In this document: positions 1 through 9,521 of the stretch, piece after piece | Layout: every line of letters starts with the position of its first letter | How positions within the stretch are numbered: position 1 is the first letter of the stretch | Assembly (NCBI RefSeq): GCF_015277735.1 | Contig: NZ_JADHDA010000007.1 | Location: forward strand, 101,088 to 165,087 | Length of the DNA: 64,000 bases | Direction: 5' to 3' | From: Psychrobacter sp. NG254 | GTDB lineage: Bacteria; Pseudomonadota; Gammaproteobacteria; Pseudomonadales; Moraxellaceae | Program-made: the position numbers and the translations under genes | The notes under the pieces: model-generated | The model's database searches: none | What the model saw: only the letters and a program-made list of their open reading frames with translations | Told to the model about the DNA's origin: nothing

Positions 1-123
1 TTATAGTGAGATATGCACATAATGACACGGTAGGCTGATGGGCAAGAGCCAAGCGCATTTGTTACACTGTCACTCTAATAGACGATGAACGTCTAATAAA
101 AAGCTAAGAGATAAGAGAAAACT

Positions 124-1728
124 ATGTCCGAAGAGCTGCTGATTAATATTAGTCCAATGGAATCCCGCGTTGCTGTTTTAGACAACGGTATTTTGGGCGA
201 GATCTATATTGAGCGACATCACAAGCTGGGTTTGGTCGGCAATATTTATTTGGGCACAGTCGTTCGTGTCCTTCCAGGTATGCAAGCCGCTTTTGTTGAT
301 ATCGGTCAGTCACGGACAGCGTTTTTGCACGTCAATGATATGCAGAGACTACCTCGTCTAGTGGCAGAAAATAAAAACAAAGCTGCCAAAGGTACCAATA
401 AAGACATTGATAGTGGCGACGCTATCCTAGCGACAGCTGATGAGAGCTTGGCAATGACGCCGCCAGTCGTCAGCACGCAAAGCTCTGAGATCATCCCTGT
501 GTCCAAGACCCTGATTCAGCACCGTTTGCATGAGAGTCAGCGTATCTTGGTACAAGTGACCAAAGATCAGTTAGGCAGTAAAGGCGCGCGTCTAACGACC
601 AATATCTCGCTACCATCACGCTATCTGGTGTATTTGCCATCGAGCGAACATATCGGTATCTCACAACGTATCGATGGCGAAGAAGAGCGTACCCGCTTAA
701 AAACAGAGCTTAGCAGCTTGATGCAGACCGTCAATCTAAAAGGCGGGCTGATCGCTCGTACCGCCGCTGAGCGTGTCCCTGTCGATAAGCTCGAAGAAGA
801 CATCTATTACCTACTGCAGCTGTGGCGTACCATCTGTGCCCGTCGCCAAGAGATCAATCATCACCAAAGCTCAGAGCTTATCTATCAAGAGCTGGCTCTA
901 CCGCTGCGCTCTATTCGTGACTTGGTTCATGCCGATACCGAAAAGGTGATCGTTGATAATGTGCAAATCTATGAGCAAGTCAGATCCTTTGCCAAAGAAT
1001 TCGTGCCTTTTGTCTATGATCGCATCGTGCACTACACTGCAGAGCAGTCTCTCTTTGATGTGCACCGTGTTGAAGATGACTTACGTGATGCGTTAAAGCG
1101 CCGCGTCGATCTAAAGTCGGGTGGTTATCTGATCATTGATCAGACTGAAGCAATGACCACAATTGATGTTAATACTGGCTCTTTTGTAGGCGGTCGATCG
1201 CTAGAAGACACCGTCTACAAAACCAATCTAGAAGCCACACATGCCATTGCCCGTCAGCTACGTCTACGTAATCTGGGCGGAATTATCATCCTAGACTTTA
1301 TCGATATGCTAGAGCAGCAGCACAAAGACGATGTGCTAGAGAGTCTACAGTCGCAGCTCACCCAAGACTATGCGAAAACCAAGATCACGCAGGTTAGTGA
1401 GCTTGGCTTGGTAGAGATGACCCGTAAGCGTACCCGAGAGTCGTTAGGGCAGCAGCTCTGTGAGCCTTGTTCAACCTGTCAAGGACGCGGCTTTGTTAAA
1501 ACGGCCGAAACCGTCTGCTTTGAGATATTTCGTGAGATCATGCGCTGCGCTCGTACGTATAACTCTCCCAAAAAGTTCACTGTCGTGGCACATGCCGCTG
1601 TCATTGATTTACTGCTAACCTCAGAATCTGATACCGTCGCAGATTTAGAGTACTTGCTTGGGAGAGTCATCACCTTTGACGTAGAAAACCTTTATACGCA
1701 AGAGCAGTATGATATTGTGCTAGATTGA
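124..1728 (+). CDS. rng: Ribonuclease G
   Basis: Endoribonuclease of the RNase E/G family; it matures the 5' end of 16S rRNA and decays some mRNAs in the cytoplasm. The 534-residue product starts with the S1-type RNA-binding region (conserved stretch GNIYLGTVVRVLPGMQAAFVDIG near residues 39-61). The catalytic region carries the two metal-binding aspartates in LIIDQTEAM (about residue 338) and IILDFIDM (about 390). The zinc-link CEPCSTC lies near 446, just before the small C-terminal domain. There is no long RNase E-type degradosome tail, so RNase G rather than E. It is about 45 residues longer than the E. coli protein because of a low-complexity insertion near residues 82-130 inside the S1 region. 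The gene upstream is outside the window. Confidence 0.95.
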   Translation: MSEELLINISPMESRVAVLDNGILGEIYIERHHKLGLVGNIYLGTVVRVLPGMQAAFVDIGQSRTAFLHVNDMQRLPRLVAENKNKAAKGTNKDIDSGDAILATADESLAMTPPVVSTQSSEIIPVSKTLIQHRLHESQRILVQVTKDQLGSKGARLTTNISLPSRYLVYLPSSEHIGISQRIDGEEERTRLKTELSSLMQTVNLKGGLIARTAAERVPVDKLEEDIYYLLQLWRTICARRQEINHHQSSELIYQELALPLRSIRDLVHADTEKVIVDNVQIYEQVRSFAKEFVPFVYDRIVHYTAEQSLFDVHRVEDDLRDALKRRVDLKSGGYLIIDQTEAMTTIDVNTGSFVGGRSLEDTVYKTNLEATHAIARQLRLRNLGGIIILDFIDMLEQQHKDDVLESLQSQLTQDYAKTKITQVSELGLVEMTRKRTRESLGQQLCEPCSTCQGRGFVKTAETVCFEIFREIMRCARTYNSPKKFTVVAHAAVIDLLLTSESDTVADLEYLLGRVITFDVENLYTQEQYDIVLD

Positions 1729-2135
1729 TTTCATTAAATAGAATCAGTCGGTTTTCATAAGGTTGGCTTATCTAAGAAGTTACCTTAATTACTTGATATC
1801 TTTAGCCGTTCTAGATATTGCCCTTGCAATCGGTAGAATACTATGTATAATATACACCACTGAATTATATATGCGCAGCTGACTAAAAAAGCTAGCGCTA
1901 TGACAGCCAGAGCATCGTTTCTGGCACTATTTCATTATGCCTTTGCTGCTTTCCAATTATAGGAGGGTCGGCGGGGCTTTAAACTATTTTGCTTTTGGCA
2001 CGCTACAAGTTCGGATAAAGAACTCATTCTGGTTAAGAACAGAAGGCCGCTTTAAGTGAATATTTAACCAAACTGCTTTTGATCATGATCTTGCAACGCA
2101 AGAATGACGAAAGCACATATTAGGAGCTTGCTGGC
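1729..2135 (+). promoter_or_regulatory. S10 operon promoter and long 5' leader
   Basis: This 407-base gap between rng and rpsJ has no credible gene. A good sigma70-type promoter is visible: TTGCAA at 1824-1829, a 16-base spacer, and TATAAT at 1846-1851. It would start transcription near 1858 and leave a leader of about 280 bases before rpsJ. In E. coli and many gammaproteobacteria the S10 leader folds into hairpins that bind L4 for autogenous control. The length and position here fit that arrangement, but I have not folded the RNA, so L4 control is inferred. Confidence 0.6.
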
Positions 2136-2447
2136 ATGGCTAACCAGAGAATCCGTATCCGTCTTAAGTCTTTTGATCATCGTCTGATTGATCAATCTGC
2201 ACAAGAGATCGTTGATACTGCAAAGCGCACCGGTGCGCAAGTTTGTGGTCCTGTACCGTTGCCGACTCGCATTGAGCGCTTCAACGTTCTAACTTCACCA
2301 CACGTAAACAAAGACGCTCGTGATCAGTACGAAATTCGTACTCATAAGCGTATGGTTGACATCGTTCAACCTACCGACAAAACTGTGGATGCGCTAATGA
2401 AGCTTGACTTGGCGGCGGGTGTTGACGTTCAAATTGCTTTGGGTTAA
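2136..2447 (+). CDS. rpsJ: 30S ribosomal protein S10
   Basis: Small-subunit head protein, also called NusE because it joins the rRNA antitermination complex with NusB at boxA. The full 103-residue length and the near-universal opening [17 protein letters not shown] identify it. AGGAG at 2122-2126 sits nine bases before the ATG. It is the first gene of the S10 operon and is followed by rplC after 48 bases. Confidence 0.99.
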   Translation: MANQRIRIRLKSFDHRLIDQSAQEIVDTAKRTGAQVCGPVPLPTRIERFNVLTSPHVNKDARDQYEIRTHKRMVDIVQPTDKTVDALMKLDLAAGVDVQIALG

Positions 2448-2495
2448 TGCACATAAACACCCAACCCATTAATATAAGATATAAAGAGGTCTAAA

Positions 2496-3134
2496 ATGGC
2501 GATCGGTTTAGTCGGTAAAAAATGCGGCATGACCCGTGTCTTCACTGAAACAGGTGCTTCTATCCCTGTAACAGTGGTTGAGATCAGTGCTAACCGCATT
2601 ACTCAAGTAAAAAATACTGATGTAGATGGCTATCAAGCCATCCAAGTTACCACAGGTACCCGTCGTGACAGCCGCGTAACAGCAGCTCAAAAAGGTCACT
2701 TCGCTAAAGCCGGCGTTGCCGCTGGTCGTGGTGTTTGGGAATTTCGTGCCAACGAAAGCGATCTTGAAGGTCGTGAGATTGGTGGCGAGATTCTAGCTGA
2801 CTTGTTCGAACAAGGTCAGATGGTTGATGTGACAGGAAACAGTAAAGGTAAAGGTTTCCAAGGTCCTGTAAAGCGTCACAACTTTAGTATGCAAGATGCT
2901 ACTCATGGTAACTCAGTGTCTCATCGTGCACATGGTTCAACTGGTCAAAACCAGTCACCAGGTAAAGTATTCAAAGGCAAAAAGATGGCGGGTCAGATGG
3001 GTAACAAACGTGTTACTGTTCAAGGCCTAGAAGTGATTTCGGTTGATGCCGAAAAAGGGTTACTTGTCATCAAGGGTGCTATCCCAGGTGCCACCGGTGG
3101 CGATGTTATCGTACGTCCGTCAGTCAAAGCCTAA
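2496..3134 (+). CDS. rplC: 50S ribosomal protein L3
   Basis: Large-subunit assembly initiator that binds 23S rRNA near the peptidyl-transferase centre. The 212-residue protein shows the central loop [20 protein letters not shown], whose glutamine in the GQNQ motif is the residue methylated by PrmB in E. coli. An AGAGG ribosome site lies six bases before the ATG. Second gene of the S10 operon; rplD follows after 14 bases. Confidence 0.99.
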   Translation: MAIGLVGKKCGMTRVFTETGASIPVTVVEISANRITQVKNTDVDGYQAIQVTTGTRRDSRVTAAQKGHFAKAGVAAGRGVWEFRANESDLEGREIGGEILADLFEQGQMVDVTGNSKGKGFQGPVKRHNFSMQDATHGNSVSHRAHGSTGQNQSPGKVFKGKKMAGQMGNKRVTVQGLEVISVDAEKGLLVIKGAIPGATGGDVIVRPSVKA

Positions 3135-3148
3135 GCAAGGGGATTAAC

Positions 3149-3751
3149 GTGGATTTAAAAACAGTTACAGGTGCTGCGGTTGAGCTTTCTGATACGGCAT
3201 TTGGTCGTGAATTCAACGAAGCACTAGTGCATCAAGTCGTCACCGCTTATTTAGCTGGTGCTCGCCAAGGTACACGCGCACAAAAAACCCGTGCCGAAGT
3301 TTCTGGCGGTGGTATTAAGCCATGGCGCCAAAAAGGTACTGGTCGCGCTCGTGCGGGCTCTATTCGTAGCCCAATCTGGCGTGGGGGCGGTCGTGCATTC
3401 GCGGCTAAACCACAAGATTGGACACAGAAAGTTAACCGTAAGATGTATCGCGGTGCAATGCAGTGCATCCTAGCCGAATTGATTCGCCAAGAGCGTCTGA
3501 TTTTGGTTGAAGAGCTAAGCGTTTCTGGTCCTAAGACCAAAGAGCTGATCGCAAAGTTAAATGAGCTTGGTGCACCTCGTGCCTTGATCGTCACTAAAGA
3601 AGTTGACGAAAACTTATACTTAGCTGCTCGCAACATCCCACATGTCAATGTACTTGGTACAAGTGAAGTGGATCCAGTGAGCTTGATTGCTTTTGATAAA
3701 GTAATCATGTCAGTTGAAGCTGCGAAACAATTTGAGGAAGCACTAGCATGA
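3149..3751 (+). CDS. rplD: 50S ribosomal protein L4
   Basis: Large-subunit protein lining the exit tunnel; in E. coli it also represses its own operon by binding the S10 leader. The 200-residue protein has the tunnel-loop segment [20 protein letters not shown] and the conserved [12 protein letters not shown] motif. The start is a GTG at 3149, chosen because AAGGGG lies six bases upstream and the product then aligns with E. coli L4 from its first residues. Its stop overlaps the rplW start by four bases (ATGA), indicating translational coupling. Confidence 0.98.
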   Translation: MDLKTVTGAAVELSDTAFGREFNEALVHQVVTAYLAGARQGTRAQKTRAEVSGGGIKPWRQKGTGRARAGSIRSPIWRGGGRAFAAKPQDWTQKVNRKMYRGAMQCILAELIRQERLILVEELSVSGPKTKELIAKLNELGAPRALIVTKEVDENLYLAARNIPHVNVLGTSEVDPVSLIAFDKVIMSVEAAKQFEEALA

Positions 3752-4098
3752 ATAACGCAAGACTTTATCAGATCCTAAGAGGACCTGTATTCTCAGAGAA
3801 ATCTCAAATGCTTGGCGACTCACTTGGTGTGCAGGTATTTAAAATTGACTCTAAGGCTACTAAGCTTGAAGTTAAAAAAGCAGTTGAGATGATGTTTGAA
3901 GGTGTTGAAGTTTTAAAAGTAAACACTTTGAATGTTAAAGGTAAGACAAAGCGTTTTGGTAAAAGTATCGGCCGTCGTAACGACTACAAAAAAGCCTATG
4001 TTACCTTAAAAGCTGGTCAAGATGTACAAATGGCTGATGCTGGTGAAGAGGTCGCTAATACGACTGCTTCTACTAGTGAAACAGCGAATAACGAATAA
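3748..4098 (+). CDS. rplW: 50S ribosomal protein L23
   Basis: Protein at the mouth of the exit tunnel and docking point for trigger factor and SRP. The first 95 or so residues are standard L23, including [20 protein letters not shown]. At 116 residues it is longer than the usual 95-100 because of an acidic, Ser/Thr-rich tail after about residue 96 (ending STSETANNE). It overlaps rplD by four bases. Confidence 0.97.
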   Translation: MNNARLYQILRGPVFSEKSQMLGDSLGVQVFKIDSKATKLEVKKAVEMMFEGVEVLKVNTLNVKGKTKRFGKSIGRRNDYKKAYVTLKAGQDVQMADAGEEVANTTASTSETANNE

Positions 4099-4109
4099 GG
4101 ATTACACTC

Positions 4110-4937
4110 ATGCCTATCGTAAGAGCAAAGCCAACATCACCAGGCCGTCGTTTTGTTGAAAAAGTAGTGCATCCACACCTTTACAAAGGTCGTCCGTTTG
4201 CAGCACTTCTAGAATCAAAAAGTAAGACCGGTGGTCGTAACAATAATGGCCGTATCACTACTCGTCACATTGGCGGTGGTCATAAGCAGCATTATCGTAT
4301 TATCGATTTCAAACGTACTAAAGACAATATCCCAGCAACGGTAGAGCGTATTGAATACGATCCTAACCGTACTGCACATATTGCATTACTTAAGTACGCT
4401 GATGGCGAACGTCGTTACATCATCGCTGCTAAAAAACAAGCAGTTGGCGATACAGTAATGTCAGGCGAAGCATCTCCAATTCGTCCAGGTAACTGTTTAC
4501 CACTAAAAAATATCCCATTGGGTACTGTGATTCACAATATCGAACTTAAAATCGGTAAAGGTGCACAGATGGCTCGCGCAGCGGGTGCTAGTGTTCAGTT
4601 ATTAGGTCGTGATGGTATTTATGCTATTCTACGTTTACGTTCTGGCGAAACTCGCCGTGTACACGTGAATTGCCGTGCTGTTATTGGTGAAGTTTCTAAC
4701 ACTGAAAATAACTTGAAATCACTTGGTAAAGCCGGTGCTTCACGTTGGCGTGGTGTTCGTCCTTCAGTTCGTGGTGTCGCTATGAACCCGGTTGATCACC
4801 CACATGGTGGTGGTGAAGGTCGTAACAAAGGTCGCCATCCAACTAGCCCTTGGGGTCAGAAGTCTAAAGGACTTAAAACGCGTAGCAATAAGCGTACTGA
4901 CAACATGATCATCCGCCGCCGCGCCAAGAAGAAATAA
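4110..4937 (+). CDS. rplB: 50S ribosomal protein L2
   Basis: Core large-subunit protein needed for subunit association and peptidyl-transferase activity. The 275-residue length is normal. The highly conserved C-terminal segment [15 protein letters not shown] contains the functional histidine region (HPHGGGEG). The family hallmark [21 protein letters not shown] is near residues 40-60. It lies 11 bases after rplW and 12 before rpsS. Confidence 0.99.
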   Translation: MPIVRAKPTSPGRRFVEKVVHPHLYKGRPFAALLESKSKTGGRNNNGRITTRHIGGGHKQHYRIIDFKRTKDNIPATVERIEYDPNRTAHIALLKYADGERRYIIAAKKQAVGDTVMSGEASPIRPGNCLPLKNIPLGTVIHNIELKIGKGAQMARAAGASVQLLGRDGIYAILRLRSGETRRVHVNCRAVIGEVSNTENNLKSLGKAGASRWRGVRPSVRGVAMNPVDHPHGGGEGRNKGRHPTSPWGQKSKGLKTRSNKRTDNMIIRRRAKKK

Positions 4938-4949
4938 AGGAAGAATTTC

Positions 4950-5225
4950 ATGCCTCGTTCATTGAAAAAAGGTCCATTCATAGACGCGCATTTGTTTGCT
5001 AAAGTTGAGAATGCATTAGAAACCAACTCACGCAAGCCAATTAAAACTTGGTCGCGCCGCTCGATGATCCTGCCACAAATGGTTGGCCTAACTTTATCTG
5101 TTCACAACGGCCGTACTCATGTACCGGTTATCGTGAGCGAACAGATGGTTGGTCATAAACTAGGTGAATTTGCCCCGACTCGTACGTATCGTGGTCACGG
5201 CATTGACAAAAAAGCTAAGAGATAA
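4950..5225 (+). CDS. rpsS: 30S ribosomal protein S19
   Basis: Head protein of the small subunit that pairs with S13 and contacts the A-site tRNA and bridge region. The 91-residue product opens with [14 protein letters not shown] and contains [16 protein letters not shown], both diagnostic. AAAGGAAG lies just upstream of the ATG. Between rplB and rplV in standard order. Confidence 0.99.
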
Positions 5226-5235
5226 GGTGCTTACC

Positions 5236-5565
5236 ATGGAAGTAACTGCAAAATTACGCGGTGCCGCCATATCGGCACAAAAAGTTAGACTCGTTGCTGA
5301 TGAAGTTCGTGGCAAATCTATTGAGCGTGCTTTGGATATCCTAACGTATAGCAATAAGAAAGGCGCTGTGTTTGTTAAGAAATGTCTTAACTCAGCCATC
5401 GCCAATGCCGAAAACAACAACGGTTTAGATATCGATACGCTTAAAGTATCAACTATCTACGTTGATGAAGGCATTACGCTAAAACGTATCCTACCACGTG
5501 CCAAAGGCCGCGCTGATCGTATCAGTAAGCGTACTTGTCACATCACTATAAAGGTAGGAGAATAA
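5236..5565 (+). CDS. rplV: 50S ribosomal protein L22
   Basis: Large-subunit protein whose beta-hairpin reaches into the exit tunnel, where macrolide-resistance mutations arise. The ATG at 5236 is chosen over an in-frame upstream start at 5164, which would overlap rpsS. It gives the usual length of 109 residues and the family opening [20 protein letters not shown]. The tunnel loop is in [19 protein letters not shown] near residues 82-100. It ends three bases before rpsC. Confidence 0.98.
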
Positions 5566-5568
5566 GTT

Positions 5569-6297
5569 ATGGGTCAAAAAGTACATCCAATCGGAATTCG
5601 TCTTGGTGTTGTAAAAAAGCATAACGCAAACTGGTATGCTAGCCCTAAACAATACTCAGAATACCTAATCAACGACATTCGTGTTCGTGAATATCTACGC
5701 AAAAAGCTAGACAACGCTATGATCAGCAACATCATGATCGAGCGTCCTACTGGCGCTGCTAAGATTACCATCGCCACTGCGCGTCCTGGTATTGTTATCG
5801 GTAAAAAAGGCGAAGATATCGAAAGACTTCAAAAAGAATTGACCAAAATTATGGGCGTACCTGCTCAGGTCAACATTGAAGAAATCACGTCACCTGATCT
5901 TGATGCACGTTTGGTAGCAGACGGTATCAGCAGTCAGCTTGAGCGTCGTGTTATGTTCCGTCGTGCGATGAAGCGCGCGGTACAAAACAGCATGCGCTCT
6001 GGTGCTAAAGGTATTAAAGTTGAGCTGTCTGGTCGTCTTGGCGGCGCTGAGATTGCTCGTACTGAATGGTACCGTGAAGGTCGTGTGCCACTGCATACAC
6101 TCCGTGCTGATATTGACTATGCGTCAATTCGTGCAGAGACAACTTACGGCACTATCGGTGTTAAAGTTTGGATTTTCCGCGGAGAGATCCTTGACGGTAT
6201 GAACAGCGTTTATAATCCGGTCAAAGAAGAGCAGGCTCGTGCGCCAAAACGCCGTGGTCGCGGAAACGGAAACCGTCGAAACTCAGACAGAGGTTAA
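5569..6297 (+). CDS. rpsC: 30S ribosomal protein S3
   Basis: Head protein at the mRNA entry tunnel with helicase-related function. The 242-residue product has the N-terminal opening [23 protein letters not shown]. The KH domain has its GKKGEDIE loop near residue 80. The C-terminal S3 domain has [29 protein letters not shown]. The tail after about residue 215 is Arg/Gly rich. Tightly packed between rplV and rplP. Confidence 0.99.
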   Translation: MGQKVHPIGIRLGVVKKHNANWYASPKQYSEYLINDIRVREYLRKKLDNAMISNIMIERPTGAAKITIATARPGIVIGKKGEDIERLQKELTKIMGVPAQVNIEEITSPDLDARLVADGISSQLERRVMFRRAMKRAVQNSMRSGAKGIKVELSGRLGGAEIARTEWYREGRVPLHTLRADIDYASIRAETTYGTIGVKVWIFRGEILDGMNSVYNPVKEEQARAPKRRGRGNGNRRNSDRG

Positions 6298-6300
6298 ACT

Positions 6301-6714
6301 ATGTTACAGCCAAAACGTACCAAGTTTCGTAAAATGCACAAAGGTCGTAACACTGGGCTAGCTCATCGTGGAAGCACCGTTGCATTCGGACAAATTGGTC
6401 TAAAATCATTGACGCGCGGTCGTATGACAGCACGTCAAATCGAAGCAGCACGTCGTACCATCACTCGTAAAATTAAGCGTGGCGGTAAGATTTGGATTCG
6501 TGTATTCCCAGACAAGCCTATTACCAACAAGCCTTTAGAAGTACGTATGGGTAAAGGTAAAGGTCCTGTAGAGTATTGGGTATGCGAAATCAAACCTGGT
6601 AAAGTGCTATATGAAATTGAAGGGGTACCAGAAGAGCTTGCACGTGAAGCTTTCACGCTTGCTGCAGCAAAACTGCCCTTTAAAACTACCATTGTTAAGC
6701 GGACGATAATGTAA
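6301..6714 (+). CDS. rplP: 50S ribosomal protein L16
   Basis: Large-subunit protein near the A site that contacts tRNA elbows. The 137-residue product opens with [19 protein letters not shown] and carries [13 protein letters not shown], the conserved segment around the arginine hydroxylated by RoxA in E. coli. Its stop codon overlaps the rpmC start by one base (TAATG). Confidence 0.99.
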   Translation: MLQPKRTKFRKMHKGRNTGLAHRGSTVAFGQIGLKSLTRGRMTARQIEAARRTITRKIKRGGKIWIRVFPDKPITNKPLEVRMGKGKGPVEYWVCEIKPGKVLYEIEGVPEELAREAFTLAAAKLPFKTTIVKRTIM

Positions 6715-6911
6715 TGAAGATCAGTGAATTACGTGATAAATCATTAGAAGAACTGACCCAGTTACTTGATGAAAAGCAACTTGATGCTTTCCGTATTCGT
6801 ATGGCTAAAGCAACTGGTCAGTTGGGTAATACCCATGAAGTACGTGACAATCGTCGCACGATTGCTCAGCTTCAGACTTTGATTAACGAGAAACAACGAG
6901 GCGACTCATGA
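6714..6911 (+). CDS. rpmC: 50S ribosomal protein L29
   Basis: Small helical protein next to L23 at the tunnel exit. The 65-residue length and the family motif [20 protein letters not shown] identify it. It overlaps rplP by one base and rpsQ by four, so all three are probably translationally coupled. Confidence 0.98.
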   Translation: MKISELRDKSLEELTQLLDEKQLDAFRIRMAKATGQLGNTHEVRDNRRTIAQLQTLINEKQRGDS

Positions 6912-7183
6912 GCGATAACAATCAAACAGCTACCAATGCTAGCGTATTGACAGGTCGAGTTGTTAGCGACAAGATGGACAAGTCCATCACAGTTTTGATT
7001 GAGCGTCTGGTTCGTCATCCTTTGTATGGCAAGCAGCTTCGTCGTTCTACAAAAATCAAAGCACATGATGAGAATAATGTTTGCCAACAAGGCGATCTTG
7101 TCCGTATCAAAGAAACGCGTCCAATCTCAAAAACCAAGTCTTGGACTTTGGTTGATGTGGTTGAAAAAGTAGAAAAAATCTAA
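6908..7183 (+). CDS. rpsQ: 30S ribosomal protein S17
   Basis: Primary 16S-binding protein of the small-subunit body. The 91-residue protein contains [20 protein letters not shown] and the C-terminal [13 protein letters not shown]. It overlaps rpmC by four bases and closes the S10 operon. A 182-base gap to rplN follows. Confidence 0.98.
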   Translation: MSDNNQTATNASVLTGRVVSDKMDKSITVLIERLVRHPLYGKQLRRSTKIKAHDENNVCQQGDLVRIKETRPISKTKSWTLVDVVEKVEKI

Positions 7184-7188
7184 GTAAA

Positions 7189-7217
7189 TTGCATTAAAAG
7201 CCAGAAGCTGTTAAAAT
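7189..7217 (+). promoter_or_regulatory. Predicted spc operon promoter
   Basis: TTGCAT at 7189-7194 and TAAAAT at 7212-7217 are separated by 17 bases, a good sigma70-type arrangement immediately after the rpsQ stop. It would start transcription near 7224, giving rplN and the spc genes their own promoter and a leader of about 140 bases. The match to consensus is seen; activity is inferred. Confidence 0.5.
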
Positions 7218-7365
7218 AGCCGCCTTTTTAAGGATGCTGATTGCGCCGAGCGTATATCACTCACATTAAGAGTAAGTCGCGGTTATTTATATTAAAATGC
7301 CGTCTACTCATACTGTGCTAGCGGCAGCAACTGGTTTTTATTGCTCATACGTGTGGAGTAACGCT

Positions 7366-7734
7366 ATGATTCAGGTTGAGTCAATGCTGGAAGTTGCAGA
7401 CAATAGCGGTGCAAGAAGAGTTCAGTGCATTAAAGTACTGGGTGGTTCTCATCGTCGTTATGCATCAGTTGGCGACATTATTAAAGTAACGGTTAAAGAA
7501 GCCATTCCGCGTGGTCGTGTTAAAAAAGGCGACGTGATGAATGCAGTAGTTGTACGTACCAAAAAAGGCGTTCGTCGTCCTGATGGTTCTGTGTTACGTT
7601 TTGATGACAATGCTGCGGTATTGTTGAACCAAAACAAAGCGCCGATTGCAACTCGTATTTTTGGACCGGTAACTCGTGAACTACGTGGTGATCAGTTTAT
7701 GAAAATTGTATCACTAGCACCAGAAGTATTGTGA
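7366..7734 (+). CDS. rplN: 50S ribosomal protein L14
   Basis: Large-subunit interface protein; first gene of the spc operon. The open frame extends upstream to 7297. The ATG at 7366, with GTGGAG about ten bases before it, gives the family start [21 protein letters not shown] and the normal length of 122 residues. The conserved RKGDV-type segment [22 protein letters not shown] is present. Confidence 0.98.
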   Translation: MIQVESMLEVADNSGARRVQCIKVLGGSHRRYASVGDIIKVTVKEAIPRGRVKKGDVMNAVVVRTKKGVRRPDGSVLRFDDNAAVLLNQNKAPIATRIFGPVTRELRGDQFMKIVSLAPEVL

Positions 7735-7742
7735 GGTAATCC

Positions 7743-8060
7743 ATGTCAAAATTACGTAAAGGCGATACAGTTATCGTGATTGCTGGGAAAGACAAAGGCA
7801 AGCAAGGTACTGTACAAGCTGTAAAAAATGATCGTATCAAAGTTGAAGGCGTTAACATTGTCACTAAACATCAGAAGCCAAATCAGGCAACTGGCGTTGA
7901 AGGCGGCATTCTTAAGCAAGAAGCTTTCCTACATATTTCAAATGTCGCAATATTAAATGCGCAAACCCAAAAAGCTGATCGTATTACTTATCAGTTCGGC
8001 GAAGACGGCAACAAACAACGCGTCTATCGTTCGAACGGTGAAGTAGTGGCGACTGCGTAA
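7743..8060 (+). CDS. rplX: 50S ribosomal protein L24
   Basis: Assembly-initiating large-subunit protein. The 105-residue product has the KOW motif at its N terminus (LRKGDTVIVIAGKDKGKQGTV, residues 3-23), followed by VEGVNIVTKHQKP. AGGTAA lies just before the ATG. Eight bases separate it from rplN. Confidence 0.98.
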   Translation: MSKLRKGDTVIVIAGKDKGKQGTVQAVKNDRIKVEGVNIVTKHQKPNQATGVEGGILKQEAFLHISNVAILNAQTQKADRITYQFGEDGNKQRVYRSNGEVVATA

Positions 8061-8075
8061 GACACTAAGGGTGTA

Positions 8076-8618
8076 ATGGTAATGGCAAGATTAAAATCTT
8101 TATATAACGAAGAACTAAAGCAGCAAATCAAAGAAGAGCTTGGTTTGGCAAATGTGATGCAAGTGCCTAAAATCACTAAAATCACACTTAACATGGGTGT
8201 TGGCGGCGCGTCTCAAGACAAGAAATTGCTTGAAGGTGCTGTAGCCGATATGACAGCGATTGCTGGTCAAAAACCTGTCGTCACCAAAGCGCGTAAATCA
8301 GTTGCTGGCTTTAAGATTCGTGAAGAATGGCCAATTGGCTGTAAAGTAACGCTACGCGGTGAGCAAATGTACGAATTTTTAGATCGTCTCGTTGCCATTG
8401 CAATTCCTCGTATTCGTGATTTCCGCGGTTTTTCACCTAAAGCCTTTGACGGACGTGGTAACTACTCATTGGGTATCAAAGAACAGATCGTGTTCCCAGA
8501 AGTAGATTTCGACAAGATTGATCGTATCCGCGGTATGGATGTGACAATCACCACGTCAGCTCAATCTGATGAAGAAGGTCGTGCGTTGCTTAAAGCATTC
8601 GGCTTCCCATTTAAATAA
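8076..8618 (+). CDS. rplE: 50S ribosomal protein L5
   Basis: Central-protuberance protein that binds 5S rRNA and contacts the P-site tRNA. The product carries [46 protein letters not shown] and [20 protein letters not shown], all typical of L5. Two starts are possible. ATG 8076 lies five bases after AAGG and gives 180 residues. ATG 8082 lies eleven bases after it and gives 178 residues beginning MARLK, like other L5 proteins. Confidence 0.97.
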   Translation: MVMARLKSLYNEELKQQIKEELGLANVMQVPKITKITLNMGVGGASQDKKLLEGAVADMTAIAGQKPVVTKARKSVAGFKIREEWPIGCKVTLRGEQMYEFLDRLVAIAIPRIRDFRGFSPKAFDGRGNYSLGIKEQIVFPEVDFDKIDRIRGMDVTITTSAQSDEEGRALLKAFGFPFK

Positions 8619-8630
8619 GGTAAAGACGTT

Positions 8631-8936
8631 ATGGCAAAGAAGAGCATGATTAACCGCGAATTAAAGCGCGAAAAAATGGTTGCTAAGTACGCTGATAAGC
8701 GTATCAAGCTAAAAGAAACTATCAGTGATATGACTGCAAGTGACGAAACTCGTATGGAAGCAATGTTAGAGCTACAAGCTCTTCCACGCAATTCATCACC
8801 AGTACGTCTGCGCAATCGTTGTGCTATCACCGGTCGTCCTCACGGTTACTTCCGCAAGTTTGGCTTATCACGCAATATGCTGCGTGAGCGTGTCATGCAA
8901 GGCGATGTGCCTGGTGTTCGTAAAGCAAGCTGGTAA
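8631..8936 (+). CDS. rpsN: 30S ribosomal protein S14, zinc-independent form
   Basis: Head protein of the small subunit. The 101-residue product lacks the CxxC pairs of the short zinc-binding form, so it is the long C-minus type. The conserved C-terminal block is [20 protein letters not shown]. The order rplE-rpsN-rpsH is standard for the spc operon. Confidence 0.98.
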   Translation: MAKKSMINRELKREKMVAKYADKRIKLKETISDMTASDETRMEAMLELQALPRNSSPVRLRNRCAITGRPHGYFRKFGLSRNMLRERVMQGDVPGVRKASW

Positions 8937-8947
8937 GGGGTAACTAT

Positions 8948-9346
8948 ATGAGTATGCAAGATACCGTTGGGGATATGCTAACCCGTATTCGTAACGCACA
9001 AATGGCTAACAAAGTATCGGTAGCAATGCCGAGTTCTAAATTACGCAAATCAATCGCTGATTTGCTAGTTAGCGAAGGTTATGTGGCCACTGCTGTTGTT
9101 GCTGAAGAAGAAAACAACAAAGCAACCCTAACTATTGAATTGAAATACTTCGAAGGCCGTGCTGTCATCGAAACGATTCAACGTTTTAGCCGTCCTGGTT
9201 TACGTCAGTTCCGCGGTAAAGACGCTATCCCTACTGTTAAGCAAGGTATGGGTGTTGCTATCGTATCAACTAGCCAAGGCATCATGAGTGATCGTGCTGC
9301 ACGCGCTGCTGGTATCGGTGGTGAAATCGTCGCATTTGTAGCGTAA
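8948..9346 (+). CDS. rpsH: 30S ribosomal protein S8
   Basis: Primary 16S-binding protein; in E. coli it represses the spc operon by binding the rplE region of the mRNA. The 132-residue product opens with [17 protein letters not shown] and ends with the conserved [28 protein letters not shown] is diagnostic. A 175-base intergenic gap with a terminator-like hairpin follows it. Confidence 0.98.
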   Translation: MSMQDTVGDMLTRIRNAQMANKVSVAMPSSKLRKSIADLLVSEGYVATAVVAEEENNKATLTIELKYFEGRAVIETIQRFSRPGLRQFRGKDAIPTVKQGMGVAIVSTSQGIMSDRAARAAGIGGEIVAFVA

Positions 9347-9449
9347 GCTACACGACGATAAAGTCTACTTGACGTTGTTAGGCTTCTATTGATGTGTTAA
9401 TGATAAGTTATTTAACATTGGTAGGTGTCTAACGCGGTCAACTATGCTA

Positions 9450-9482
9450 AACTAACACGCTTTTTAGCCTGTTAGTTTTTTC
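9450..9482 (+). terminator. Terminator- or attenuator-like hairpin inside the spc operon
   Basis: AACTAACA at 9450-9457 pairs exactly with TGTTAGTT at 9470-9477 across a 12-base loop, and a run of T follows directly (9478-9481). The shape is that of a weak intrinsic terminator. It lies between rpsH and rplF, which are normally co-transcribed, so partial termination or attenuation is the likeliest role. Confidence 0.5.
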
Positions 9483-9521
9483 GCTAATATAAAGAAGTTA
9501 AATTTTTTAAGGAATATTCCT

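Noticed and set aside
1..123. Possible end of an upstream gene such as maf
   Set aside because: Too little sequence; no reading frame reaching a stop shows family features.
3247..3708. Minus-strand open frame of 153 codons inside rplD
   Set aside because: It lies wholly opposite a ribosomal protein gene, with no ribosome site and no family resemblance; it follows from the codon use of rplD.
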